Shown: one piece after another, positions 49,087 through 60,104 of the stretch
Numbering within the stretch: position 1 is the stretch's first letter
Layout: each line of letters starts with the position of its first letter
Source: Argopecten irradians
Lineage: Eukaryota; Mollusca; Bivalvia; Pectinida; Pectinidae
Length of the DNA: 64,000 bases
Direction of reading: 5' to 3'
Assembly (NCBI RefSeq): GCF_041381155.1
Contig: NC_091135.1
Span: forward strand, 66,119,067 to 66,183,066
Made by a program: the position numbers and the translations under genes
Notes under the pieces: model-generated
Database searches by the model: none
What the model saw: only the letters and a program-made list of their open reading frames with translations
Told to the model about the DNA's origin: nothing

Positions 49087-52000
49087 CTATACATGGGTTG
49101 AGCAGTTAATCTGAGGGCTTTCCTCGAAATAGTTTATATCTACTCCGTGACATGAAAGCTTGGCTGTCAGCCCACGTATGGCCTTATTATCGAGGGTTCT
49201 GTTACGACTAAGGATCCAGGCGAACTGGGCGTTGGCCATCCCCATGACGTCGGTGCACGAGAATACGAGGGCGTGGTCAGTGTATTCTGTGGTTATAATA
49301 GAATAGTCCAACGGCTGGGGACCTGAAAGGAAGGTATTTTGCAATGACATCAACCTAATAAAATTAGGCTACTTAGCTCCAATAGCGTAACGTAGAGAAT
49401 CTTAGTGGAGCGGAATTATATGACAGGTTTACAAATAATTGAGGGTTATAGAATTGAAGCTTCTTTCATTTCGCTACAGTGATTTTAAATTGTGTTTCTT
49501 TTAACACATTCCTTCTTCGCGAAACACATGGATACTGACGTTGGATGTTTTAGGAAGTAGTTTTAGATAACGGAAATAACAATCGACATCAAAAGCGGAG
49601 TATAATAAGCGAAATGTCAGAAATATAAAATAGATAATCATAAACAATTGGTGCATGTTATATTTCCCTAGACTATTCCTAGACTAGCGAGTTAAGAATA
49701 AATCTTAAATAGGCGAAGATATATAGGGTTAGCAGGCAAATTATGTGGGGATAAAATATAGCACTACTCACTGTCCCCAAAGGTGACCATGTACCTGGCA
49801 GGAAAGACGGGATCAGCAACACCATCTCCCTCTGCCAGCACTGTGGTGTTGTCCGGCCTGTTAAACATAGGGATAACTGTTACACATAATAACTACCAAG
49901 GGGATCATTAGCTATCATGTAGCTGGTCAAAGAAATGTTAGCTTCCCAAAAAGCTAAGAAGGCTACCATACAGCATTTTTTATCAGGAAGCAATGATAGG
50001 AAAACTTGATGAATTGTTCTGTCCACAGTTAGCTTGCATATTCTTATGACAATTCATTTTTGAAGAAATTTAAAAGTAATTTAAATGCATTCACATTCAA
50101 TGTACATGATAATTAACTTCATGATATTCATGAAAGGGTCACTAGGCCACCTTTCCAAAACAAAAATTAAACGTTTCTTTAAAACAACTGCAAAATAATA
50201 AAATTCATAACAATGACCAAAGATGAGGTTTCAACACCAACAAATTCAAATCTATATATTAACAGTGAGGAGTCATGTCTTTGTTTTGCCGTCTGGCGCA
50301 GTAAAAGTCAACTAACGAGGCGTGGTAATATTAGGACGACGTCGGGAAACATAACACGACCTGTGTGATGAAAATTAACGCTTTGAATATGTTTAATAAA
50401 GTTGATTAGAAGTACAATAAAGTGGACTAAAGGTGTAGTGGATCTTTTTAATGCTATGTTTTTGTCTAATAGATTATGTACGAAGTACGGATATACAAGT
50501 TGGTGAAATACATACGCATATAAGCAAGCATAATATTTCTGTTAAAACTGCACTTGACTTTAGCGCATACATTTCCACATTTATTAAGTAGAGCCTAACT
50601 TTTTGTTTCAGCAATTCCCATTTACAGACAGTCACTGCAAGTAGATCATGATCAGGCTCTATATAGATGAACAAAACATTTGAAAGCTCTCTAGACTTAC
50701 CATTATATTCTATTCAGTACATCTAGTGTTGCCTTGTGTAACTGAAAAAATCGGATATTCTGAATAGCATACAATATGCAGCTCACCCTAATATATCTTC
50801 ATGCAAAATCTTTTTCTTACCATTGAGTGGCCGTAAAACGGCCCAAAGTGATACCCCTCCTTTAGTCGCTTTTCACGATCATGCATTGGGACCGCAGGCA
50901 TAATTCTAACATCCTATCTCAGTGAAGGCGTTGCTTGAAATTAAGCTCATAAAAAAGTCTAAATAATTTTAAATCCTGCTTTAAACATTGGAAAACAGAA
51001 TAAGGATAGTGGATAGATGATACCATTCATTGAATATGACCTAATTTATGCACGTGACCTAGCAAATGGGACCCTCGGATGTAATCATCTTAAGCAGATC
51101 ATGTCAAGATCCTTATGCAGTACTAAACATCAATTTCAAGCTATCAAATCGGTGAAAAATCTTAGTTTTGAGCAAATATATTAAAGTTCTTAATGCTAAA
51201 ATAGAATAAATGCTTGACTAGATCACTGTGACCTACTTTTTGAACTTTTCATGTTTTTTAACTGAACTTCACAAACCTAATAATTACAGGCAAAATCTGC
51301 ATAAAAAATGTTATCCCTGTTCTATTATTAAATTAATTAGGACTTAAACAATGAAAATGTGAATTTTCACCCTTTGATCTTTAACCCCTTAAATTACCAT
51401 GAGCGCAGAAAAATCGGATATTCTTAATAGCATACAATATGCAGCTGACCCTCATGTATCTTCATGCAAAATATTTTGCTTTTCACTGAGTGGCCGTAAA
51501 ACGACCAAAGGAGGGGTATCACTTTGGGCCGTTTTTTACGGCCACTAAAGGAGGGGTATCTTTTTGGGCCGTTTTTACGGCCACTGAAGGAGGGGTATCA
51601 TTTTGGGCGGTTTTACGGCCACTAAATAGTGGCCGTAAATCGGCCCCAAGTGATACCCCTCCTTTGGTGGTAAAGCGGTCCAAAGTGATACCCCTCCTTT
51701 GGGGGTAAACTGGCCCAAAGTGATACCCCTCCTTTAGTGGCCGTAAAACGGCCCAAAGTGTTACCCCTTCTTTAGTGGCCGTAAAACGGCCCAAAGTGAT
51801 ACCCCTCCTTTAGTGGTCGTAAAACGGCCCAAAGTGATACCCCTCCTTTAGTGGTCGTAAAACGGCCCAAAGTGATACCCCTCCTTTAGTGGCCGTAAAA
51901 CGGCCCAATGTGATATCCCTCCTTTGGGGGTAAAATCGGATTGTGTAACCCCGCCTTTGACGTTTAAAATTTAAAGCACAAAATAAATGTTTAACAAGGG

Positions 52001-54832
52001 ACACGAAAGTAGTAAGCTCCATGGTACCTTTAGGTCAAATGATCTAAATAACTTTAGTCTCCTGGGAAGTATGACAGCTATGAAACAGTGACATGTACTT
52101 ACAGATCACCATAGTTGTGAAGGCCTAGATGTCCATCAGGTTTAAGTGTATACTCCATTCGAATACAGCTTTGGTCTTCCTCGAACTGGTCATAGAATCG
52201 GAGCATCTCGTACCAGACCCCAAGGAACTTAATGAACACATAAATAATATGGAAATAATTTTGTCAATATTTAAAATTTAAAAAGTTATTCGTCAACATA
52301 GAAATTATGTTGAGTAATGCTTAGTTTTTCAGAATAATAAAAAAAACCTTAGGCAAGATGTGTTTGAAGTAAAAGCACCATTTGCTTTATCTCTTGACAT
52401 ATTTAGATCAAATCTTGTCTTGATTAATTATATTATAATAATTGTTGAAAGTGTTGCTTTTGCAATGTACCCATCAAAGATGTCGGCATAGTGTTGCCGA
52501 AGTAGACAGTAAATGAGTTAACAGCGTATTACTATTCCCTTAATTTTTTTTATTGATTTCGTGATTTAAAATCAAATGATTCTAACTATTTCAAAATGTC
52601 GATGGGTATAAATGAAAAAAAAAAAAAAAATAGAAACCATCCAAATCCAAAAGAGGTCAGAATATTTAATTATGAACAAAGGAAACACTTACACTTTTTA
52701 AATAAAAAAAAAACACCCAAAAAACAATATGTTTCTGTATACATCTGAAACAAAAGATGGGCCCCAGGATGTTTAAGCTCACTTTTGTTGAAGAAGTAAG
52801 TCATGACATTACGTTAATACCAAAAAGCAAGTTACTCGCAGTGTAAGTAAGTGAAAGATATATCCCTCATATAATTATTTCAAATGCAGTATAGATAAAA
52901 AATAGTTAATTTATTTTTAATTATTTTTTACAAAGTTGGTAAACTCAAGCTCATAATTTATACAACTAAAGAAAATTATTTAAAAAATATGCAACCAAGG
53001 AAAAATAAAAACACCAAATATGTAGAACGAAAACTGAGTGCTTATTCGCGAGAACTCATCTTTAAGCTTTAAATATGATAAGATGAGTGTTCCCCTTCAT
53101 CTGCGTAACCAGCCTTCAGGTACCACCGGACATATGTCACATGACAAAAAGAACAAGCTGTTGGTTTATCATTTGTAGAAACACGCCTGTATTATCAATC
53201 AATGTAGTGATTTTAATCAGGGCTACACGCTGTAGTGGAAACCCCTTATTACATTTAGTACTTTGTACGAGAGTTTGAATAGAAAAACATGCTGATTAAA
53301 ATGCGAATGTTAAAATACAAGGCAACACAACAATAAAGAAATAATTCCTATGAATGTATTGTCCTGAAGATATCATCATCAAATAAATGTAAATAATAAC
53401 TAAATCAATGGATTATGTTTCTATTAAAATTTCATAACCTTCCTTAACGAATGGATTATGTTTCTATTAAGATTTCATAACCTTCCTTAATCAATGGATT
53501 ATGTTTCTATTAAGATTTCATAACCTTCCTTAACCAATGGATTATGGATTATTTCATAACCTTCCTTAACCAATGGATTATGTTTCTATTAAGATTCCAT
53601 AACTCCTTAACCAATGGATTATGTTTTATTAAGATTCATAACCTTCCTTAACCAATGGTTATGTTTCTATTAAGATTTCATATAACCTTCCTTAACCAAT
53701 GGATTATGTTTCTATTAAGATTAACCTTCCTTAACAAGGTTGTTTCTATTAAGATCCATAACCTTCCTTAACCAATGGATTATGTTTCTATTAAGATTTC
53801 ATAACCTTCCTTAACCAATGGATTATGTTTCTATTAAGATTCCATAACCTTCCTTAACCAATGGATTATGTTTCTATTAAGATTCCATAACCTTCCTTAA
53901 CCAATGGATTATGTTTCTATTAAGATTCCATAACCTTCCTTAACCAATGGATTATGTTTCTATTAAGATTCCATAACCTTCCTTAACCAATGGATTATGT
54001 TTCTATTAAGATTTCATAACCTTCCTTAACCAATGGATTAATTTTCTATTAAGATTCCATAACCTTCCTTAACCAATGGATTATGTTTCTATTAAGATTT
54101 CATAACCTTCCTTAACCAATGGATTATGTTTCTATTAAGATTTCATAACCTTCCTTAACCAATGGATTATGTTTCTATTAAGATTCCATAACCTTCCTTA
54201 ACCAATGGATTATGTTTCTATTAAGATTCCATAACCTTCCTTAACCAATGGATTATGTTTCTATTAAGATTCCATAACCTTCCTTAACCAATGGATTATG
54301 TTTCTATTAAGGTGTTAGATCCTGTTTATTCGTTTGTAAAGTCGAATCTGCACAAACAAACGCTCCTTGTACATGCTATTGACACTAGTAAACACAAAGT
54401 GGCATGGTTATTTTGGTGTCTGAAGTATGTATCGAACCCTGTGGACTAAACTAAAATGTACAGTTTTTTGCTTATTTTGCCAAAACAAGACAACAATGTA
54501 CGACTCAACAGTAAAACCCGAGGTTAGTCCTGATTCATACACTCTCCATCAACATAAATATGTTATAGTGATATGTAGGCATACAAATATACCACTAAGT
54601 TAAACAGGGTCTTGTTTTAGCGGTTCAGATTGTCTTCAATCATCAACTTTTCTGACCTCCAATATCAATCAAGGACAATTTTGTTGTATTGCATGTTTCA
54701 TTTCTAATTACGTACCGGCTCCACCTTGAAGTCAGCCATAGGTTCTACATCCGGACACTTTCCATGTAAGAGAACCTGACCATCAATGACCACACTGACC
54801 AAAAACAGTGTAAATAGCACACGTGAATTCAT
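49087..54832 (-). CDS. apolipoprotein D-like secreted lipocalin
   Basis: Four exons: 54832-54716, 52227-52103, 49857-49772, 49322-49087, GT-AG, phases 0,2,1; 187 aa, close to the length of vertebrate apoD. The signal peptide is at residues 1-18 (MNSRVLFTLFLVSVVIDG). Then GKCPDVEP, the lipocalin GxWY motif in FLGVWYEMLRFY, CIRMEYTLKPDG, ARYMVTFGDSPQ, YSIITTEYTDHALVFSC, FAWILSRN and a C-terminal QINC. The four cysteines in GKCP, QSC, VFSC and INC match the two apoD disulfides; an extra Cys is in LSCHG. The family folds into a beta-barrel that carries small hydrophobic ligands extracellularly. Introns 1 and 2 contain tandem arrays. Convergent with CAP-3. Which apoD paralogue it is cannot be told here. 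Confidence 0.93.
50745..50930. repeat. duplicated 85-bp segment plus one 38-bp palindromic unit, lipocalin intron 2
   Basis: ATCGGATATTCTGAATAGC through CTTCATGCAAAAT and GAGTGGCCGTAAAACG recurs at 51412-51500. After the single palindromic unit (50826-50862) the minus strand reads CATGATCGTGAAAAGCGACT, an edge motif of the dispersed element seen at 58410. Confidence 0.65.
51485..51950. repeat. head-to-head inverted array of 38-bp palindromic units, lipocalin intron 2
   Basis: The unit is GTGGCCGTAAAACGGCCCAA followed by AGTGATACCCCTCCTTTA; its GGCCGT..ACGGCC core is self-complementary. About three units (51500-51620) run in one orientation and about eight (51626-51950) in the other, meeting near 51624. 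Minor variants have GGGGGTAAA in place of GTGGCCGTAAA. Confidence 0.9.
53403..54311. repeat. 43-bp tandem array, about 21 copies, lipocalin intron 1
   Basis: The unit contains AACCAATGGATTATGTTTCT followed by ATTAAGATTCCATAACCTTCCTT. Several copies near 53545-53750 are shortened by internal deletions; the distal half is regular. Non-coding. Confidence 0.95.
54340..54655 (+). repeat. dispersed repeat D, copy 2, lipocalin intron 1
   Basis: Counterpart of 15165-15465 in the same orientation, abutting the end of the 43-bp array. Confidence 0.65.
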
Positions 54833-56384
54833 TCTCCAAACAGGTCCCACTGTCCCTGATGTAAGAAGTGATGTACTGTGTAGGCCTGCGTGTTTCTGTT
54901 CTGCTCACCCTTATGTCTCGTACATCATATCAATCAAATATACTGAGCAAGTACGATATTGATTGATCGACGTACAAATAAGCAAATTTTCACTAAGAAT
55001 AATTTAAAGGCCTTTTTAATATTCTTTTTAATGTTTTTTCAGCCAAATGTTCAGTCAAATATGTCATACGTTTCATGTGGCACATGTTTCCGAATGGTGT
55101 AATAGCCTTTTTTATCAATATGTAATAACAGGTGCTCTGTATTATGCAAAGGAGTTGGACGACAGTTTTGTCCACTGTCAGATTAATGTGACAGGGTGGA
55201 ATAAGGTGTCATTGGTAGTATGCTACAATGAGATGATATTTTACAATGAGAATCTAGAAGTCTTCCAAAACACACAGACAAGCATCCCGCAATAACCGTT
55301 AAACAGAGTCAAACAACCAGCCAACATATCTTGTTATCATACTTAACCGTACTTCAGACACCAAACAGCACAGCCATCATGTCACATCATACTGGCAAAG
55401 GAGGAAACCTGCTGTCCTATACCTTTATGCTGAGCACTAAACGGAAGTAGATTTCGTTGTTAGACATAATGTATGTACTTATTTGTTTTATCATAAAGGA
55501 AATGTGATACCAATCATACTGTATACCCAATGAATTTGATAAAGTGTGGTGATTTGTAGGGGAAACACACTAGGCAGCACGTCAGGGCCTATTGTGTAGT
55601 ACATAATGCTGTCGGTAACAATTTACAGGATGAGCAGTTTCTTCCACAATGCAAATATAATGTTGCTGTATTATATCTCCTATATGTGAGATAAGCCATT
55701 TGAAAACAAGAACATATTTGATTATAATACGAACATTTTGTATTTTGATCAATGTGATATGAAATCATAGATAAAAAATATAATAGTATTCACTTAAGGA
55801 ATCGTCCCTACAACGTATCGTAGTCGCACTAGATGTGTACTATTACGTTTATGATAAACCTTTCTTACATCAAATGATATAACATTAATAGTAGCATTTT
55901 AATATCATACTCTGGTACTAGGTCGCAGAGCAAGGGTAATACATGATGTAAGTGTCAAGGATGAATAGTTGTGACGTGTTCAGATAAAAAAAACCAATGC
56001 ATTATCTTAATTAAAGTTATATGTACCGTATAATTCATACTCGTGATGAGCCTTTAATATTTCATTCACCGCAAAAAATTATCAACATTTTGAGAAATAC
56101 AATGTTTACAATTGCATATGTTTTATATAGCATGTTGGGTCGAAATAACCAGCCGTATACATCACACGGGCCGAGACATTTCGTACCTGCACACAATAGA
56201 TGTAAACAAACATGTAGATGAACACGTTGTGTTAGTGTTATTTTGGACTGAAGAAGGCCCTATAGTGGCTGAATATATATTCCATAGAAATGATTTTTAT
56301 TTTACTTTGAATTTATTTTGGCCTTTTATTTCGGATTATTGATATACTAGCTTTATACCGTTTTACCTCATTATGCATGTTTTA
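54833..56384. other. intergenic DNA upstream of the lipocalin, no gene seen
   Basis: No clear TATA box precedes the lipocalin ATG. The short frames at 55047-55295 and 56021-56342 have no recognisable motif. No array is present. Confidence 0.45.
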
Positions 56385-56715
56385 ATTTTACAAGTAAACG
56401 TACAAATAAGAGCTGAAACTGATGTTGGCAGTACCGCCAAAAATCATTATATTTACATCTACACTTCAGTAAAATGATGTATAGGTCATACCATGAAGCC
56501 AAGTTGTGGTCTACAATTTCATTTCACATTTTTACAATGTTATTAGGAATTATATAGTGATTTCTACAATTAAGTTTCCATCTAAACATACACAAAGCAT
56601 TCTAAAACAAGAGTTTTACAGTGAATAAATTATGTGTTGTAACTAAAGTTTATAAGGCATCTGACATGTTTGTCTATACATTTGAATGATTTTCACAGCT
56701 TAATCCATCATTCTT
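56385..56715 (-). repeat. dispersed repeat E, copy 2
   Basis: Inverted counterpart of 45690-46060; the palindrome here is imperfect (GTTGGCAGTACCGCCAAAAA). It ends just beyond the 3' end of the reverse-transcriptase remnant. Confidence 0.6.
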
Positions 56716-56816
56716 AATGATGATTCTTAATGATGTTTTCCAGCACAGGCTCCTTATAGATCCTCTTTGCTGGACTCGTAATATTTTTAGTTACATATTA
56801 TGATTATAGCCACTTC

Positions 56817-57463
56817 CTAGCTGATATTCTCTTTATAGTTATTGTATTTGATTTCCTGTTCGTTCCAGTGATTGTCCAATCTGTTTTTGAAGGAGTCCAA
56901 TGTCTTAGATGTAACGACATGGTCTGGTAGGTTGTTCCATATTGAAGCAATCCTAACGGAGAATGAGTTCTTCCTGATCAATGGTTTTAGTATGCTGGGG
57001 GAATATTTTCAGCGAGTTTGTCCTAGTGCTAGACCTCTCTGATGTGTCGGACCACATCCTTATGAACTGGGTTGCTCCTTTGTCGTATTTCCCTGTAACT
57101 GCCTTGTAGGTTTCTATCATGTCACCTCGTACACGTCTGTAACTCAGGGTTGGGAGTTTTAACTTCTTAAGCCTCTCAGGATAAGATAGGTTATCCATTC
57201 CCGGTAGTTGTTTAGTCGCCTTTCTTTGTACTCCGTCCAACTGTTCAATGTGTTTCATTTTATATGGTCTCCAGACAACACTTGCATATTCCAGATGGGT
57301 TCTTACCAAAGATTTGTAAAGTGGAATAAATAGTTTAGAATCTAGGAACTTAAATGTTCTTCTGATCATACCGAAAATTGAAGTTGCTTTTTGTACTTTT
57401 TCGCTAATGTGTTTGTCAAATGTAAGCTCTTTATCAAATATGACCCCAAGGTCCTTATAGTTT
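56817..57463 (-). pseudogene. non-LTR retrotransposon reverse-transcriptase C-terminal remnant
   Basis: On the minus strand from about 57463 the frame reads NYKDLGVIFDKELTFDKHIS, then GMIRRTFKFLDSKLFIPLYK, RTHLEYASVVWRPYK, QRKATKQLPGM and YRRVRGDMIETYKAV, the conserved thumb/C-terminal part of LINE-type reverse transcriptases of the jockey/CR1/L2 kind. A frameshift near the C5 run at about 57000 breaks the frame; the continuation (RKNSFSVRIASIWNNLPDHV) is in another frame and ends at TAG 56817-56819. The catalytic palm and the endonuclease are absent, as in 5'-truncated LINE copies. Not functional. Confidence 0.88.
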
Positions 57464-57690
57464 CCAATACATTACCAAAGAAAAACAGATACACGTCAAA
57501 ATTTTCACCCAGTAATTAAACTTGCTTTCAACAAGTGTCTCGGAGATATCCATTAAATTACTACTCTCAAAAACGAAGGTCTTGTGTTTCATTCCATTCA
57601 TTGGGTTTTTTTCCGTGCCGTGCACTCTGGTGCTATTGCCTGCAATTACGCTTTACGTTTCACTGTTATTCATTCAGGACAGAAGCTTGG
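57464..57690. other. short unassigned stretch
   Basis: Between the LINE remnant and the dispersed element at 57690; nothing recognised. Confidence 0.4.
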
Positions 57691-58360
57691 TTAGAATTGT
57701 ACCTGTTGCCTCTGTTGCATTTAGGATATAATAGTTTCTCTTCTTCCTAACTTACCATATTTTCCAGAGTATAAGTCGCGTCATTTTCCCCTGAAAATCG
57801 GGAATGCGACCTATACATCAGTGCGACTTATCCGTGGACGAAAACCAAAATCTGATGATGCTTTTGCATTGTTACGTCGTGATTCACATGTGAGTACTGT
57901 AAGTTTTACTCGTCACTTTTGTAAAGTTATACATCGAAAAAATCACTGTATAAGTGTTCAAAAGATATAATATGCAACAAAAATATATTAAAGATGAAAA
58001 TTACGCATCAGATGCATCTTCGACCGTAAAAATGTTTATTCAAGGGAAATGGGCCGACTGAAACGTGTTCGTTTACAATCAAAACAGACGGTTACGTGGG
58101 TGCATGGGCCTAACTTTTAGGTACAACTTATTCACCAGTGAGACTTATATGTGTGTTTCAGCTCTGGGTACTGTCCCCTGGTCGTAACACACCATAGTCT
58201 GTTAAATGTAGCTTCTGGTTCTGCATAGTGTTCAGCATTTAAATGTAGTGAGACGACTAGTTTGCCCGTTGTCGACATGGTGTAACCGGATGTAGTATGA
58301 GCTTCGTTTTTCTTTGGCGACATGCTTCAGTAAGATAGCACTATAACAAGATCAAGTGTC
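57690..58360 (+). repeat. dispersed element G, copy 1, interrupted by a nested insertion
   Basis: The left part (GAATTGTACCTGTTGCC to CTTCCTAACTTAC, 57690-57756) and the right part (TGGGTACTGTCCCCTGGTCG to AGATAGCACTATAA, 58164-58345) align in order with copy 2 at 58378-58740. Between them (about 57757-58155) is foreign sequence containing GAGTATAAGTCGCG and two same-orientation motifs ending in GCGACTTAT/GAGACTTAT. From memory, this repeat type is common in bivalve genomes; no search was done. Confidence 0.6.
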
Positions 58361-58377
58361 AGATGGCAGGCTGCTAG

Positions 58378-58790
58378 AATTGTAGCTGTTGCCATTATTT
58401 CATGATCGTAAAAGGCGACTAAATTTTGGATATAATATCCCCCTAACTTACTTTATTCTTCCTAACGACTCCATGGACACCACCTCACTTTTGGCCTTCA
58501 GTTGAGCCCCTCGCCCCTGTGAGGTAGGCTATGGGTTCTGTCCCCTGGTCGAGACATACCAAAATCTATAAAAGTGGTAGTTTCTGCTTCTGTTTAGCGC
58601 TCAGCATATGGGGAGTGGGACGACTGGTTTGCATTTTGTAAGTATAATATGACTTTGTGGGATGTGCTGTTCGGTGTCGCTGGTGGTATGCTTCAGTGAA
58701 TGAGCAAGAATTATCACTATTGCAAAGAGACAGAAGACGAATATACCTCAGCTTCCAAAAACATAAAGACATGCACACACACCCAACACG
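58378..58790 (+). repeat. dispersed element G, copy 2
   Basis: An uninterrupted copy: GAATTGTAGCTGTTGCC, CATGATCGTAAAAGGCGACT, CTTCAGTTGAGCCCCTCGCC, GGGTTCTGTCCCCTGGTCGA, GCGCTCAGCATATGGGGAGT, GGGACGACTGGTTTGC and GGTATGCTTCAGTGAA. Related fragments occur inverted at 16250-16385 and 50860-50930. Non-coding. Confidence 0.65.
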
Positions 58791-60104
58791 TTACATACAT
58801 GGGAGGTCGTCCTTAAATGACCCTGGCTAATGTTAATAGGACGTTACTTTATCAATCAACTAACAACTAACTATGTAATACAAATATACATATAAATGGA
58901 TGTTGCTCTCAAAAGGATAAGTTTGCCATATCAAGTCATAGAAATTGATTGCATAATTAAAATAGTACATAAGTTATGTTGTATTCAATTTCAGATTTTC
59001 AATAAAGATAATTTTGAAAGCATTGGTTAGGTTTTGGTTTATTAAATTGAATATATTAACTCTTACACTTTTCATAATGCTATACTACTAAAGCATGCCG
59101 TGAAAGACACTAAGCAACACACCCCACCCGTTCATAATTTACATGGCTGCCGAGTCCTATATGGAAACTCATATGGCAGAACACGACGGAGTAGTCCTAG
59201 TCTGAAGAGCTAAAAAACCTCACACTGATCAAAACGTGAAAGGTCACCATGTGTGACGGGGATCTTATTATATGTCGTCAATGAAATACAAAAAGATAAA
59301 GTTCAGTATTGGATGATACGCATTGTAGGAAAACTTTCGAAACGAGTGAAGTGACGAGGCATGACTTTGATATTTCGAATAAAAACAGGAAGCCTTTTAC
59401 ATTTTGCATTCGTCCAACTCTTTCCTTTTAATTATCATCTGATTCTCAATCTAAAATAGCAACAGTCGGGGAGGAGTAGATGAGGGGCAGCATAACTCTA
59501 TGAAAGATTTCGGCAAATGGTGGCTATTGAAAAGGACAGACAATTTATAAAATGAGCAAAACACTTTGTTGTGGAGAAAAGAGCTAATGGGATTATTTTT
59601 GAATGCCATGTCGTTTAAAAAATGATACTAGTCTAACGTTAGCCGGCGCCATATTCTCATAAAAATATCGATATTTTTTCTCGATATTTTTTATACGAAC
59701 TCTATTCAAATTTAGATTTTAGAGCTGTAAATAATTATTAGTATACACAACACTTCAGATAAATAAACATTCTGTCAATATTTATAGAATATTTTAGAAT
59801 TTAACAGCCGTATGAAAATGACAATAAAATACAGTGTAGATGGTCGTATAATTTTTACTTAACATATTATCGTGATTAAAAAAAATATGTGTATTAAAAA
59901 GTTAGTTGACACGTTACTCATTAGTATGTGTGATGGAAGACACAACGTGGTTTGTCCGAATAAGGTTGATATGTTATTTTCCGGGTAGTTCCGTTTCCGA
60001 TACAGTTTTCCGCATGGTTCCGTTTCCGCATAGGCCTCCGATTTTACAATCGCCTTATATCTATGGCGTCAACATTTGTGTGTGTGTCGTCGTACTGTTC
60101 CAGA
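58791..60104. other. upstream flank of the LCAT-family gene, no gene seen
   Basis: Unique-looking AT-rich sequence. The frame at 59906-60178 overlaps the LCAT-family exon 1 in a different register and has no motif. Confidence 0.45.

Noticed and set aside
51490..52022. Frames with repeated KEGYHFGP peptides
   Set aside because: Translations of the 38-bp palindromic array in a lipocalin intron.
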